A DNA stretch of 64,000 bases from Manihot esculenta (lineage: Eukaryota; Streptophyta; Magnoliopsida; Malpighiales; Euphorbiaceae). Position 1 is the stretch's first letter, and every line of letters begins with the position of its first letter. Under the pieces are notes generated by a model, which saw only the letters and a list, made by a program, of their open reading frames with translations, ran no database searches and had not been told where the DNA came from. The DNA is taken from assembly GCF_001659605.2 (NCBI RefSeq), contig NC_035166.2, forward strand, positions 20,439,225 through 20,503,224, written 5' to 3'. The translations under genes were made by a program, and so were the position numbers. This document shows positions 1 through 8,992 of this stretch, piece by piece.

Positions 1-397
1 CGGTTTGTGATTCTGGCTCTGATCTCGGCGGTGGAGGTGGCGACTGAGTTCTCGGCCGTTTCTGGCCGTGGCTGGAAGAAGTGGTGGATTCAGGCAGTAT
101 TTCGCCGGCAGGGTTTGCCGTCGAGGCTGTTGTGGATGGTGGTGGCGGCGTTCTTTCCCGTTTCTTTTGCCGGCGATATATCTGGACGGCCGGTGAATCG
201 GTGCGTCCTGTTCCTGTGCTTGTGGCCGGTGGTGTCTCGGTGTTGATGGTGGCCGGTGGTGTCTCGGTGTTGATGGTGGCCGGTGGAGGTGCGTCCCACG
301 CTTCATCGTCACTGTCAGAGGAAGTGGGTGGTTTGGGTAGCCCTAATTTCTTCCACATGAATGGTCCGCCGGTGGCCCTCATCTTGATTCTTACCAT
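1..397 (-). CDS. 3' accessory ORF of the Athila/Tat-type element C (partial, open at window edge)
   Basis: On the minus strand an ATG at 397 opens a frame with no stop for 132 codons up to position 1, so the C-terminus is outside the window. The predicted product begins MVRIKMRATGG, then has an acidic SDSDDE stretch, a 9-residue direct repeat (PPATINTET, the translation of the 27-bp DNA repeat at 223-293), and Pro/Ser/Arg-rich low-complexity sequence. It lies about 500 bp downstream of the pol stop of element C and on the same strand. That is where Athila-lineage elements carry an extra 3' ORF, sometimes called env-like. I see no signal peptide or membrane segment in this part, so an envelope role is not supported. 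The placement is seen; the assignment as an element ORF is inferred from position. Confidence 0.5.
   Translation of the reverse strand, partial: MVRIKMRATGGPFMWKKLGLPKPPTSSDSDDEAWDAPPPATINTETPPATINTETPPATSTGTGRTDSPAVQIYRRQKKRERTPPPPSTTASTANPAGEILPESTTSSSHGQKRPRTQSPPPPPRSEPESQT
223..293. repeat. 27-bp tandem repeat (about 2.6 copies)
   Basis: Units start at 223, 250 and 277 with exact 27-bp spacing (core TGGCCGGTGGTGTCTCGG). Since 27 is a multiple of 3, the repeat keeps the minus-strand frame open and adds 9-residue protein repeats. Confidence 0.85.
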
Positions 398-903
398 GGT
401 GGTCTTGAGTTTGCCGGTGGCTGAGTGGTGGTCGGAGAAGAGGAAGCTCGAAGAAGAAGAAGAGGAAACAGTAGTTAGCGTAAAAAGTAAAAGAATAAAA
501 TATAAAAGAAAAGACTACTTAAAGTGATTTGGGTATGTGAATCTGCCCTGATCATTTAATGCTGGCCCTCTTGATTATTGACATGGTGGTTTGCCCAGTG
601 ATGTGGGCAAGTAGTGGGCAAATCACTGGGCCAGATCACTCTTCTTTTGCAATTGCTGTACTGGTACTGTTCACGCCTTTTGCTGATGGCGTGCTTGATC
701 TTGCGATTTGACCGGTGATCTGGTCATTTTATCTGGGCAATTGGGCAAATCACTGCCCCTATCACTTGCGATTATGGTACCTTCAGTCGATTTGCCCGGC
801 GATTTGAGCAAAACGTGGGCAAATCACTGGGCAAATCACTGCCTCTGGGCTGCCTCCCAGTAGCGCCCTGTTTTCTGTCTTGGGCTGGACTTCAGTGTCT
901 TGT
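398..903 (-). other. Non-coding 3' region of element C with dodecamer repeat cluster
   Basis: No long reading frame lies between the pol stop (904) and the accessory ORF start (397). From 589 to 847 there are many full and degenerate copies of AGTGATTTGCCC (minus-strand sense), some in tandem, for example 818-840. The same dodecamer is found in the LTR and coding regions of this element. Confidence 0.7.
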
Positions 904-1139
904 TCAGCAATCTGGGGAAGGGGGATCCAAGGGGACCTCCTCCACAACATGGACAGTAAAACCTTCATAGAATCTCTTCAAACGATGCCCATTAACTTTG
1001 AAAACTTTGCTTGTTTGTGGGCTCCGAATGTCAACAGCTCCATGTGGATAGACATGTTCAACCAAGAATGGTCCAATCCACCTTGACCGAAGCTTTCCAG
1101 GGAATAGTTTGAACCTTGAATCAAAAAGCAAAACCTTAT
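904..1139 (-). pseudogene. pol: Element C pol: C-terminal end of integrase, cut off from the rest by element A
   Basis: The minus-strand frame enters at 1139, right beside the CTTAT target duplication, and stops at 904. It carries the motif [15 protein letters not shown] and a [10 protein letters not shown] tail, typical of the integrase C-terminus of Athila/Tat gypsy elements. The N-terminal continuation is at 8988 and below-strand onward to 12203. The frame agrees across the removed insertion, counting the duplicated 5 bp once. It is a pseudogene only because of the insertion; no stop or frameshift is visible in it. Confidence 0.88.
1135..1139. repeat. Left target-site duplication of element A (CTTAT)
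   Basis: The five bases before the LTR start (TGTAATACCC) are repeated exactly at 8988-8992, just after the LTR end (...CGTTACA). Confidence 0.93.
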
Positions 1140-1367
1140 TGTAATACCCGGCTAGACTCCGGTATCGGAATTCCTACCGTCCGGTGGAATTTGGGTGTCG
1201 GAAACCTCTAGAAGGGTAAAAGCATGTTTTTATAAAATATTTTCATGTATTTTAATGTTTTAAGTATGATTTTAAATAAATTTTTGCATGAAAATTCTTT
1301 AAGGAAAAACTCAGGTTCGGCCGCCGAAACTCACTTTCGGCCGCCGAACATGCATGGACTTTGGGAG
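1140..1367 (+). repeat. 5' LTR remnant of element A (228 bp of about 2266)
   Basis: Matches the first 228 bp of the 3' LTR (6722-6949) with no difference that I can see, then passes directly into the primer binding site. About 2038 bp are missing, including the TATA box and the rest of the LTR. A short AG/GAG microhomology at the junction suggests a deletion by illegitimate recombination. A misassembly of a repeat is the alternative. Confidence 0.9.
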
Positions 1368-1369
1368 AG

Positions 1370-1382
1370 TGGTATCAGAGCC
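1370..1382 (+). other. Primer binding site of element A (initiator tRNA-Met type)
   Basis: TGGTATCAGAGCC directly after the LTR remnant is complementary to the 3' end of plant initiator tRNA-Met, the usual primer for many gypsy elements. The same string is at 14703-14715 in element B. Confidence 0.85.
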
Positions 1383-1618
1383 CTAGGTTCATATGGTCGG
1401 ACCTAGAGTGTCGGGCTCATAGATGTTATAGAAGGTCAAGCACAATAGGCAAAAATCATGTCCACTAGGATAGGATGTAGAGTCCTGTCTTGCTATGATT
1501 GTATGATATGCCATGATGATATGCTATGTGTGTAATGTAGCTGTGAGGTTCATGCTTGCCGACATGAACCATTTAATGCTAATGTTTATGTGATGTTTAC
1601 TGTTTCTCAGAAAACAGG

Positions 1619-4600
1619 ATGAGAGGAACCCGTCGATCTGCACGATTGACTGGAATACCACCTCAGGACGAGGGCATTGATGCCCGTCCTTCAACATTGC
1701 CTAGGGCAATGTCGAGTAGGTCCAACAGGGACCGAGCAGTGAGAGACCCTAGAAGGTCTTTAGATCTGGGAAGAAGCAGATCAGTCAGAGGAACAGTGCA
1801 GGGAGGTATGTCAGAGGATATGGGGGATCAGATGGATGTTGATCAAAGGAGGGATGGCAGTTTGGGCGTCAGTATGTCAGAAGAGGGTATGGGAGAATCC
1901 CAAGGAGGCACTCAGGCCTCGGGATTTGTTCAGCCACCTCACTATCCGCCCTACACCCAAAATCCCGGGTATTCGATGGGAGGTACATCGGATTACCCTA
2001 GTTTTAACCCCTACCCCACACAGATGCCATACCCACCATACTACCCACCATATCCACAGTACCCGGTGTACCCACCTCCACCATACTATCCAAATCCAGC
2101 AAACCCTACCTCAGGGGATGCTGTACCTCCACCACCACCAGCACCTACATGCCCAGATACCCAGATACCTCAGCCTAGCTCATCTGGGAGAAGTAAGGCT
2201 AAAATGACAGATTACATGAAGTTGGGTGCTCCCCAGTTTGAGTCAGGTGATGACCCGTTTGTGTATTTGGAGAAGGTCAAGATGATCACAGAGGAGATCG
2301 GAGCTGATGATAGTAGAGCCATTCAGATGGCTGGTTTCACCTTGAAATGCAAAAAGGCCCGTGAGTGGTTCAAAAACTATGTGAAGCCGAGGGTGGATAG
2401 CCTATCGTGGGAGGAGTTCGCTAATGAATTTGCAGGATGGGCTTTCCCTGATAGTTCAAGGGAATTGAAGATGATAGAATTCGAGCAGTTGAGGCAAACC
2501 GATGACATGAGTGTAGACGAGTATACTGACAGGTTTATGGAGTTGCTGCCTTTTGCTGGGCAAGACCTTAGCACAGACCAGAAGAAGTCGAGGAGGTATA
2601 TCATGAAGCTCCATCCTAGGTATTCCTCCTTGGTACAGTCAGCAGATAGAGAGAGTTTTCACGCCATAGTAGACATGGCTAGGAGAATGGAGGCTAGTGC
2701 CATCGTTCAGGGGACAGTCAAACAGACAGTGGCACAAGCTTCTGGTTCTAAAACTCCGGGAGGGGGAAGGTTAGATCCCTCTACCTTGAGTGCAGCAGCT
2801 TCAGGCAGTAAGAGATGGGGTAAGCCCAAGGGTAAGAAGAATAAGTTCTGGAACAAGGTCAAGTCTAGTCTGGGGTTTGGCAGTGGTTCTAGTTCTGGGG
2901 CGGATAATGCAGCTTGTGCGAAGTGTGGTAGGCCACACAGGGGTTTATGCCGGTATGGGACAACGACCTGCTACAGATGTGGGCAAGAGGGGCATATGTC
3001 ATGGCAATGCCCTAAAGCAGTTCCTACGGCACAGACACAGCAGACAGCTTCAGGAAGTGTGGCACAGCCAGTAGCTCTAGCTGCTACACAGGCCAGTGGC
3101 AGAGGCAGAGGGAGAGGGTCAGCTTCTTCCTCAGCAGGATTCAGAGGTGAAGGTCCATCAGCTCCAGCCAGGATCTTCACCATGACACAGCAGGAGGCTA
3201 ACACATCCAACACCGTGGTGTCAGGTAATCTCATCATTGGGTGTTCTGATGTGTATGCATTAATGGACCCGGGTGCATCTCACTCTTTTATTGCACCGAG
3301 AGCCGTTCAGAGGTTAGGATTGATGGTCTCTGGGTTAGAGTGTCCCCTATGGGTCAGTGGACCCAAGTGTGACCCGTCAGTTGCAGAGTCAGTCTGCCAG
3401 TGTAGTCCAGTTTTTATAGAGGGAAGATGCTTGTCCGCCGACCTTGTGGTTCTAGATTTGACAGACTTTGACGTCATTCTAGGGATGGATTGGCTATCTA
3501 CCCATGGTGCTACCTTGGACTGCAGGGACAAAGTAGTTAAGTTCAGATGTCAGGATGGGTCAGAGGTCGTCTTCAGAGGAGACAAGAGGGGTACACCTAG
3601 AGGTCTAATTTCAGCTCTTCAGGCTCGTAGGTTGCTTAGGAGGGGATGTCAGGGGTTTCTAGCTCATGTGAGGGAGTTGGATAGTCATGTTAGAGAGCCC
3701 GCCTCAGTGCCTGTGGTGAGTGAGTTCTTAGATGTTTTCCCAGACGAGCTGCCAGGGTTACCACCTGCTAGGGAAATAGAGTTCGAAATTGAGTTAATGC
3801 CTAGTACCAGACCGATCTCTATCCCTCCCTACAGGATGGCACCAGCCGAGATGAAAGAGTTGAAGGAACAGTTGCAAGAACTGGTGGACAAGGGTTTCAT
3901 CCGACCGAGTACCTCACCTTGGGGTGCTCCAGTACTCTTCGTGAAGAAAAAGGATGGATCCCTCAGGCTTTGTATCGACTACAGGCAGTTGAACAAAGTC
4001 ACCATCAAGAATAAGTACCCATTGCCAAGGATCGACGATCTATTCGACCAGCTAGCAGGAGCGGGTTGTTTCTCCAAAATAGATCTGAGATCCGGGTACC
4101 ATCAGTTGAGAATCAGAGAGGAGGACGTGCCAAAGACGGCCTTCAGGACCAGATATGGGCACTATGAGTTCCTTGTAATGCCGTTTGGGTTAACCAACGC
4201 CCCTGCAGCATTCATGGACCTCATGAACAGAATATTCAGACCATACCTGGATCACTTCGTTATTGTCTTCATAGATGATATCCTAGTGTATTCCAGGAAT
4301 GCAGAGGAGCATGCCCATCATCTGAAGATAGTTTTGCAGACCTTGAGGGAACATGGCTTGTATGCCAAGTTCTCCAAGTGTGAGTTCTGGTTAAGGAGCA
4401 TCTCATTCTTGGGGCATATAGTGTCAGAGAATGGAATAGAGGTAGACCCCAAGAAAGTAGAGGCTGTGACTAACTGGCCCAGACCCACCTCAGTGACAGA
4501 GATCAGAAGTTTCTTGGGTTTGGCTGGTTATTACAGGAGGTTCGTACAGGACTTCTCCAAAATTGCAGCTCCTTTAACCAGATTGACCAGAAAGAATCAG

Positions 4601-6610
4601 AGGTTCGAGTGGACCGATCGATGTGAAGAAAGCTTTGAGGAGCTCAAGAAGAGGTTGACTTCAGCACCGGTGTTAGCTCTGCCAACCAGCAATGAGGACT
4701 TCACAGTATTCTGTGATGCATCCAGAGTAGGCTTGGGTTGTGTGTTGATGCAGAATGGTAGGGTGATCGCTTATGCTTCTAGACAGCTAAAGAGGCATGA
4801 GATGAATTACCCCACACACGATCTGGAGATGGCAGCAGTTATCTTTGCCCTCAAGATGTGGAGGCATTACCTCTATGGGGTAAAATGTGAGATCTTCACA
4901 GATCATAAGAGCCTGCAGCACATCTTGAGTCAGAGGGATTTGAACTTGAGGCAGAGGAGATGGGTAGAACTGCTCAGTGACTATGATTGTAAGATACAGT
5001 ACCATCCGGGTAAGGCTAATGTAGTAGCTGATGCCTTAAGCCGGAAATCACTTGGCAGTCTATCCCACATCACGGCAGAGAGGAGACCGGTGGTGAAGGA
5101 ATTTTATAAGCTCATTGAGGAGGGTCTACAGATGGAGTTGTCTGGTACAGGTGCTTTGATTGCACAGATGAAAGTAACCCCCGTGTTTCTGGAGCAGGTG
5201 GCTCAGAAACAGCACGAGGACCCAGAGTTAGTGAAGATTGCCAGGACTGTTCAGTCAGGCAAAGATAGTGAGTTCAGATTCGATGATAAGGGGATCCTCC
5301 GCTATGGGAACAGACTATGTGTACCAGATGACATCGGGCTTAAAGGAGACATTATGAGAGAGGCTCATAATGCAAGATACAGTGTTCACCCTGGAGCCAC
5401 CAAGATGTACCAAGATCTGAAGAGGGTGTATTGGTGGCCAGCTATGAAGAGGGAAGTGGCACAATTCGTGTCAGCCTGCGAAATATGTCAGAGGGTGAAG
5501 CTGGAACATCAGAAGCCGGCTGGAATGCTTAACCCGCTACCTATTCCAGAATGGAAATGGGAGAACATAGCTATGGACTTTGTAGTGGGGTTACCGGCAA
5601 CATCCAACAGACTAGACTCCATATGGGTGATTGTGGACAGACTCACCAAATCTGCTCACTTCATTCCAGTTAGGAGCAACTACTCTGTGGATAAGTTAGC
5701 GCAGGTTTATGTGGATGAAGTCGTCAGACTACATGGGGTCCCGGTATCTATAGTGTCAGATAGAGGGCCCCAGTTCACCTCCAGATTTTGGCGGAGTCTG
5801 CAGAGTGCTATGGGTACCAGGTTAGATTTCAGTACTGCCTTCCACCCCCAGACTGATGGACAGTCAGAGAGGACCATCCAGACCATAGAAGATATGCTCA
5901 GAATGTGTGTGCTAGATTTTGGCGGTTCTTGGAAGCAACATCTACCTTTGGTGGAGTTTGCCTACAATAACAGCTATCATGCTAGCATAGGGATGGCTCC
6001 ATACGAAGCTTTGTATGGGAGGAAGTGCAGGTCACCCGTTTGCTGGGAGGAGGTTGGAGAGAGGTCCTTAGCAGGGCCTGAGCTTGTTGAGATCACCAGC
6101 AGGGTGGTGCCCATTATCAGAGAAAGGATAAAGACTGCCACCAGCAGGCAGAAAAGTTATGCAGACATCCGCAGGAAACAGGTAGAGTTTCAGGAGGGGG
6201 ATCTAGTATTGCTCAAGGTGTCTCCGATGAAAGGGGTGGTTCGATTTGGTAAAAAGGGTAAGCTAGCTCCGCGGTACATTGGACCCTTTGAAGTCCTGCA
6301 AAGGATTGGGAATGTATCATACAAGCTGGACTTGCCTGCTTCTATGGAAAGAATCCATCCGGTTTTCCATGTTTCCATGTTGAGGAAGTTCGTGTCAGAT
6401 CCGGGCAAGGTTCTTAGCGAGCCTGATGTGGAGATCCAAGAGGATCTCACGTATGTTGAACAGCCAGTGCGGATTCTTGACACTCAGATCAGAAAGTTGA
6501 GGAACAAGGAAATCCCGATGGTGAAAGTCCTTTGGAACCACCACAATTTGGAAGAATGCACTTGGGAGACCCGGGAGTCCATGCTCCAGCAGTACCCCCA
6601 CCTCTTCTAA
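1619..6610 (+). CDS. gag-pol: Element A Gag-Pol polyprotein (1663 aa, intact)
   Basis: One uninterrupted frame starting [12 protein letters not shown], the same start as the gag of element B. Domains in order: Pro/Tyr-rich N-terminal linker (about 90-190), retrotransposon gag domain (about 195-375), two zinc knuckles (second at 451-464, [14 protein letters not shown]), aspartic protease (DPGAS at 550), reverse transcriptase (FIDD, Asp886-Asp887), RNase H (DHKS at 1095), integrase with HHCC finger (about 1250-1290) and catalytic Asp1320, Asp1381 and Glu1417 (35 residues between the last two), then a C-terminal region with CTWETRES resembling a chromodomain. All catalytic residues expected for a working Ty3/gypsy element are present. 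The element's 5' LTR lacks a promoter, so expression would need outside transcription. Confidence 0.95.
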   Translation: MRGTRRSARLTGIPPQDEGIDARPSTLPRAMSSRSNRDRAVRDPRRSLDLGRSRSVRGTVQGGMSEDMGDQMDVDQRRDGSLGVSMSEEGMGESQGGTQASGFVQPPHYPPYTQNPGYSMGGTSDYPSFNPYPTQMPYPPYYPPYPQYPVYPPPPYYPNPANPTSGDAVPPPPPAPTCPDTQIPQPSSSGRSKAKMTDYMKLGAPQFESGDDPFVYLEKVKMITEEIGADDSRAIQMAGFTLKCKKAREWFKNYVKPRVDSLSWEEFANEFAGWAFPDSSRELKMIEFEQLRQTDDMSVDEYTDRFMELLPFAGQDLSTDQKKSRRYIMKLHPRYSSLVQSADRESFHAIVDMARRMEASAIVQGTVKQTVAQASGSKTPGGGRLDPSTLSAAASGSKRWGKPKGKKNKFWNKVKSSLGFGSGSSSGADNAACAKCGRPHRGLCRYGTTTCYRCGQEGHMSWQCPKAVPTAQTQQTASGSVAQPVALAATQASGRGRGRGSASSSAGFRGEGPSAPARIFTMTQQEANTSNTVVSGNLIIGCSDVYALMDPGASHSFIAPRAVQRLGLMVSGLECPLWVSGPKCDPSVAESVCQCSPVFIEGRCLSADLVVLDLTDFDVILGMDWLSTHGATLDCRDKVVKFRCQDGSEVVFRGDKRGTPRGLISALQARRLLRRGCQGFLAHVRELDSHVREPASVPVVSEFLDVFPDELPGLPPAREIEFEIELMPSTRPISIPPYRMAPAEMKELKEQLQELVDKGFIRPSTSPWGAPVLFVKKKDGSLRLCIDYRQLNKVTIKNKYPLPRIDDLFDQLAGAGCFSKIDLRSGYHQLRIREEDVPKTAFRTRYGHYEFLVMPFGLTNAPAAFMDLMNRIFRPYLDHFVIVFIDDILVYSRNAEEHAHHLKIVLQTLREHGLYAKFSKCEFWLRSISFLGHIVSENGIEVDPKKVEAVTNWPRPTSVTEIRSFLGLAGYYRRFVQDFSKIAAPLTRLTRKNQRFEWTDRCEESFEELKKRLTSAPVLALPTSNEDFTVFCDASRVGLGCVLMQNGRVIAYASRQLKRHEMNYPTHDLEMAAVIFALKMWRHYLYGVKCEIFTDHKSLQHILSQRDLNLRQRRWVELLSDYDCKIQYHPGKANVVADALSRKSLGSLSHITAERRPVVKEFYKLIEEGLQMELSGTGALIAQMKVTPVFLEQVAQKQHEDPELVKIARTVQSGKDSEFRFDDKGILRYGNRLCVPDDIGLKGDIMREAHNARYSVHPGATKMYQDLKRVYWWPAMKREVAQFVSACEICQRVKLEHQKPAGMLNPLPIPEWKWENIAMDFVVGLPATSNRLDSIWVIVDRLTKSAHFIPVRSNYSVDKLAQVYVDEVVRLHGVPVSIVSDRGPQFTSRFWRSLQSAMGTRLDFSTAFHPQTDGQSERTIQTIEDMLRMCVLDFGGSWKQHLPLVEFAYNNSYHASIGMAPYEALYGRKCRSPVCWEEVGERSLAGPELVEITSRVVPIIRERIKTATSRQKSYADIRRKQVEFQEGDLVLLKVSPMKGVVRFGKKGKLAPRYIGPFEVLQRIGNVSYKLDLPASMERIHPVFHVSMLRKFVSDPGKVLSEPDVEIQEDLTYVEQPVRILDTQIRKLRNKEIPMVKVLWNHHNLEECTWETRESMLQQYPHLF

Positions 6611-6684
6611 GGTTAGTTGAGATGTGTTCCATGTGCTATATGTGTGTATGTTATGTTTGTTTCGCTATGCAAGTACTAGTTGAG

Positions 6685-6706
6685 GAACATTCGGGGACGA
6701 ATGTTC
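6685..6706 (+). other. Perfect hairpin just upstream of the purine tract (element A)
   Basis: Arms GAACATTCG and CGAATGTTC (9 bp, exact) flank a 4-base loop GGGA. Element B has the same arms at 18837-18858 with loop AGGA. It lies 2 bp from the polypurine tract, so it may mark plus-strand priming or RNA 3'-end structure. Function is inferred. Confidence 0.75.
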
Positions 6707-6708
6707 TT

Positions 6709-6721
6709 AAGGGGGGGAGAA
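6709..6721 (+). other. Polypurine tract of element A
   Basis: AAGGGGGGGAGAA directly abuts the TG start of the 3' LTR at 6722, the expected place for the plus-strand primer of reverse transcription. Confidence 0.9.
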
Positions 6722-7077
6722 TGTAATACCCGGCTAGACTCCGGTATCGGAATTCCTACCGTCCGGTGGAATTTGGGTGTCGGAAACCTCTAGAAGGGTA
6801 AAAGCATGTTTTTATAAAATATTTTCATGTATTTTAATGTTTTAAGTATGATTTTAAATAAATTTTTGCATGAAAATTCTTTAAGGAAAAACTCAGGTTC
6901 GGCCGCCGAAACTCACTTTCGGCCGCCGAACATGCATGGACTTTGGGAGGCACGTTAGGCCCCCGAAAGTCTAAGTGAGGGAAGTGCAGGTTCGGCCGCC
7001 GAACCTTATGTTCGGCCGCCGAACATTGCATGGATGCGGAGGCACATTCGGCCCCCGAACGTGGCCTGGCCAGCCAC

Positions 7078-7085
7078 TATAAAAG
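7078..7085 (+). promoter_or_regulatory. TATA box in the 3' LTR of element A
   Basis: TATAAAAG in a GC-rich setting about 356 bp into the LTR. Element B has the same box at 12580-12587 and 19251-19258, in the context CCA(C)CTATAAAAG. It would set the U3/R boundary some 25-35 bp downstream. It is absent from the 5' LTR remnant. Confidence 0.75.
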
Positions 7086-8171
7086 GGTCCCCTTGGTCCG
7101 CACGGGCGAGCTTTTTCTCTCCCATTGTCGGCCAAGGTGAGTCTCCACCGTTCCTCCCTCGATCTTGAGTGTTTCCTCTAGATCTTTCATGGTTTTAACA
7201 AGTTTATAACCTTGTTTTGAAGATTTGTGAGCTTTGAGCAAGCTTTGAGTGCTTGGAGGTTCAAAGAGCTTAATCTCTCCATCTCCAAGCTAGGATCGCT
7301 TTCCTCTCGTTTCTTCAAGAGGTAAGGGTCGATCTTGAACCCTTTTTATGTTTTAAACAAGTTTTAAGTAAGATCTATGGGTAGAAATGCATGTTAGGAC
7401 ATATGTTGAGTTTATGGGTTTTGATGAAGTTTGAGCAATGTAGCTTGTTTGTGTGTGAATGAAGTGTTGTAGATGGGGTATATGCATGTTTGAGACCCCT
7501 AGGAACTTGTATGCGTGTTTTGGTTGAGAAATATGCATGATCTATGGTTTTGGGAGGCAGGAGGTTCATTTGAACCAAGTTTCTGCCGTTTGGCAGAAAC
7601 CAGGTTCGGCAGCCGAAGGGAGTTTCGGCCGCCGAACCCCTCTTGTGAAGGCAGCTTTCGGCTGCCGAAGGTGCCCCCGAAAAGAGACTTTCGTCTCTGT
7701 CTGGCACTTTCGGCCGCCGAAGGTGCCGCCGAACCTAGCTGAGTTTCGTCTCTGTCCAGGACTTTCGGCCGCCGAAGGTGCCGCCGAAGGTGCCCTGTTC
7801 AGCCGTTTCATGCATATTTTCTGTGATGTTTTCATGATGTTTTAGGGGGTTTTTGGGGGATGTATTAGAGTTGTGTTTATATATGTTTGGTCCCTCATTG
7901 GAGTCCACCTGTGTAGGTTCGGACCCGAGGAACCGAGGACCCCAGCAGTGAGTGAGCTGCTTCAGTGTCTGGACAGAGCTAGCCAGAGGTGAGTGGAAAC
8001 AAGCTTAATGTTTTAAATCAAATAACTGAATGGTTTGGGCATGCTTCACGCATCATGATGATATGTAATAGGCTGATTGCATTAGTACACGAATATGTCG
8101 CATTGCATTTTATTTTGTGGTTGTGGGTGAATGCTGTATGATCCAATTAGTCCACGAGACTTTATGTATGT

Positions 8172-8386
8172 TATGACAGGAAGACCAGGACCCCATGCTA
8201 CGGCCTGGCACGAGACTTTATGTATGTATGACAGGAAGACCAGGACCCCATGCTACGGCCTGGCACGAGGCTTTATATATGCTATGACAGGAAGACCAGG
8301 ACCCCATGCTACGGCCTGGCACGAGGCTTTATATATGTTATGACAGGAAGACCAGGACCCCATGCTACGGCCTGGCACGAGACTAT
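8172..8386 (+). repeat. LTR minisatellite, four units of 55-56 bp (element A)
   Basis: Units start at 8172, 8227, 8283 and 8339 (TATGACAGGAAGACCAGG...). Each contains CCAGG followed some 14 bases later by CCTGG, so each could fold into a small stem. Element B has a different 42-bp array at the matching LTR position. Confidence 0.88.
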
Positions 8387-8987
8387 GTTGGGACTAATTG
8401 GTGACAGGTTCACCCTTGATGTGGATTGTCTGTGATATGATGCATTTCATGAAAGCATGAACTTTAATATAATGTTTTCAGTTTCTGCTCACTGGGCTTT
8501 TAGCTCACCCCTCTCCCCTAACCCCAGGTTTGCAGGTACGGGATTGATAGAGAAGAAAAGAAGAGAAAAGTCATATGTATGTAATAGCTAGAGTTTGTGG
8601 ACATGACAAATGATAAGAATGTAATTATGTTATTGAGGATAGAGTTGTGCTTGACCATAGTATATGTTAATCCCTTGGTATGTACATGATCTTATTTTAT
8701 GATGTATATGTGAACCAACTCAACACAGGATATATATTGCCCATTGAGGCTTTGATGAAATCCCACAGAGGGATTAATGTTTATGTATATGATGAATATA
8801 GTGCATGCACAGGTTGAGTTTGGTAAATGAAGAAAAGAAAAGTTTTTAATTCTTATGTATGTTTGTTGATCATGTATGGGATTAAACAGATAAACAGGAT
8901 GTATGTTAGGCTTGCTACGGGTCCCGGCGGCCTTACGCCGATCTGGATCCTAGCGCCGGTAACGGTCCGGATTTCCGGGGCGTTACA

Positions 8988-8992
8988 CTTAT
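8988..8992. repeat. Right target-site duplication of element A (CTTAT)
   Basis: Exact copy of 1135-1139, directly after the terminal CA of the 3' LTR. Confidence 0.93.

Larger units (their letters stand above)
1140..8987 (+). mobile_element. Element A: Ty3/gypsy chromovirus (Tekay/Del type) with intact Gag-Pol and truncated 5' LTR
   Basis: A 7848-bp plus-strand LTR retrotransposon bounded by a perfect CTTAT duplication. Order: 5' LTR remnant (1140-1367), tRNA primer site (1370-1382), leader, single gag-pol frame (1619-6610), hairpin and purine tract (6685-6721), full 3' LTR (6722-8987). Order of domains, the chromodomain-like C-terminus and the long LTR fit the Tekay/Del clade of chromoviruses. 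It is inserted in the integrase region of the minus-strand element C. The intact frame and perfect duplication point to a young insertion, but the 5' LTR lacks its promoter. Confidence 0.93.
6722..8987 (+). repeat. 3' LTR of element A (2266 bp)
   Basis: Starts TGTAATACCC and ends CGTTACA, next to the CTTAT duplication. It holds several TTCGGCCGCCGAA motifs, a TATA box (7078-7085), a tandem minisatellite (8172-8386), and a pyrimidine-rich block ending in CCCCAG at 8527. Ends and block order are shared with the LTRs of element B, but the rest has diverged, so A and B belong to related subfamilies. Confidence 0.93.

Noticed and set aside
81..527. Plus-strand frame of 148 codons at the window start
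   Set aside because: The minus strand here has a longer open frame in the sense of element C, and the plus frame translates the tandem repeat without sensible content.
1619..6610. Possibility that element A is an endogenous plant pararetrovirus
   Set aside because: It has LTRs, an integrase, a chromodomain-like tail and a target duplication, and no movement or coat protein. It is a Ty3/gypsy retrotransposon.
7375..7845. Open frames rich in RPPK/SAAE/FGRR words in the LTRs (also near 12310-12550, 13310-13630 and the 3' LTR copies)
   Set aside because: They arise because TTCGGCCGCCGAA motifs lack stops on both strands. They occur in several frames at once and have no family likeness.
8150..8390. 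Direct repeats with regular spacing, CRISPR-like at first sight
   Set aside because: The whole 55-56-bp unit is repeated, with no unique spacers, and it lies in a plant LTR. It is a minisatellite.
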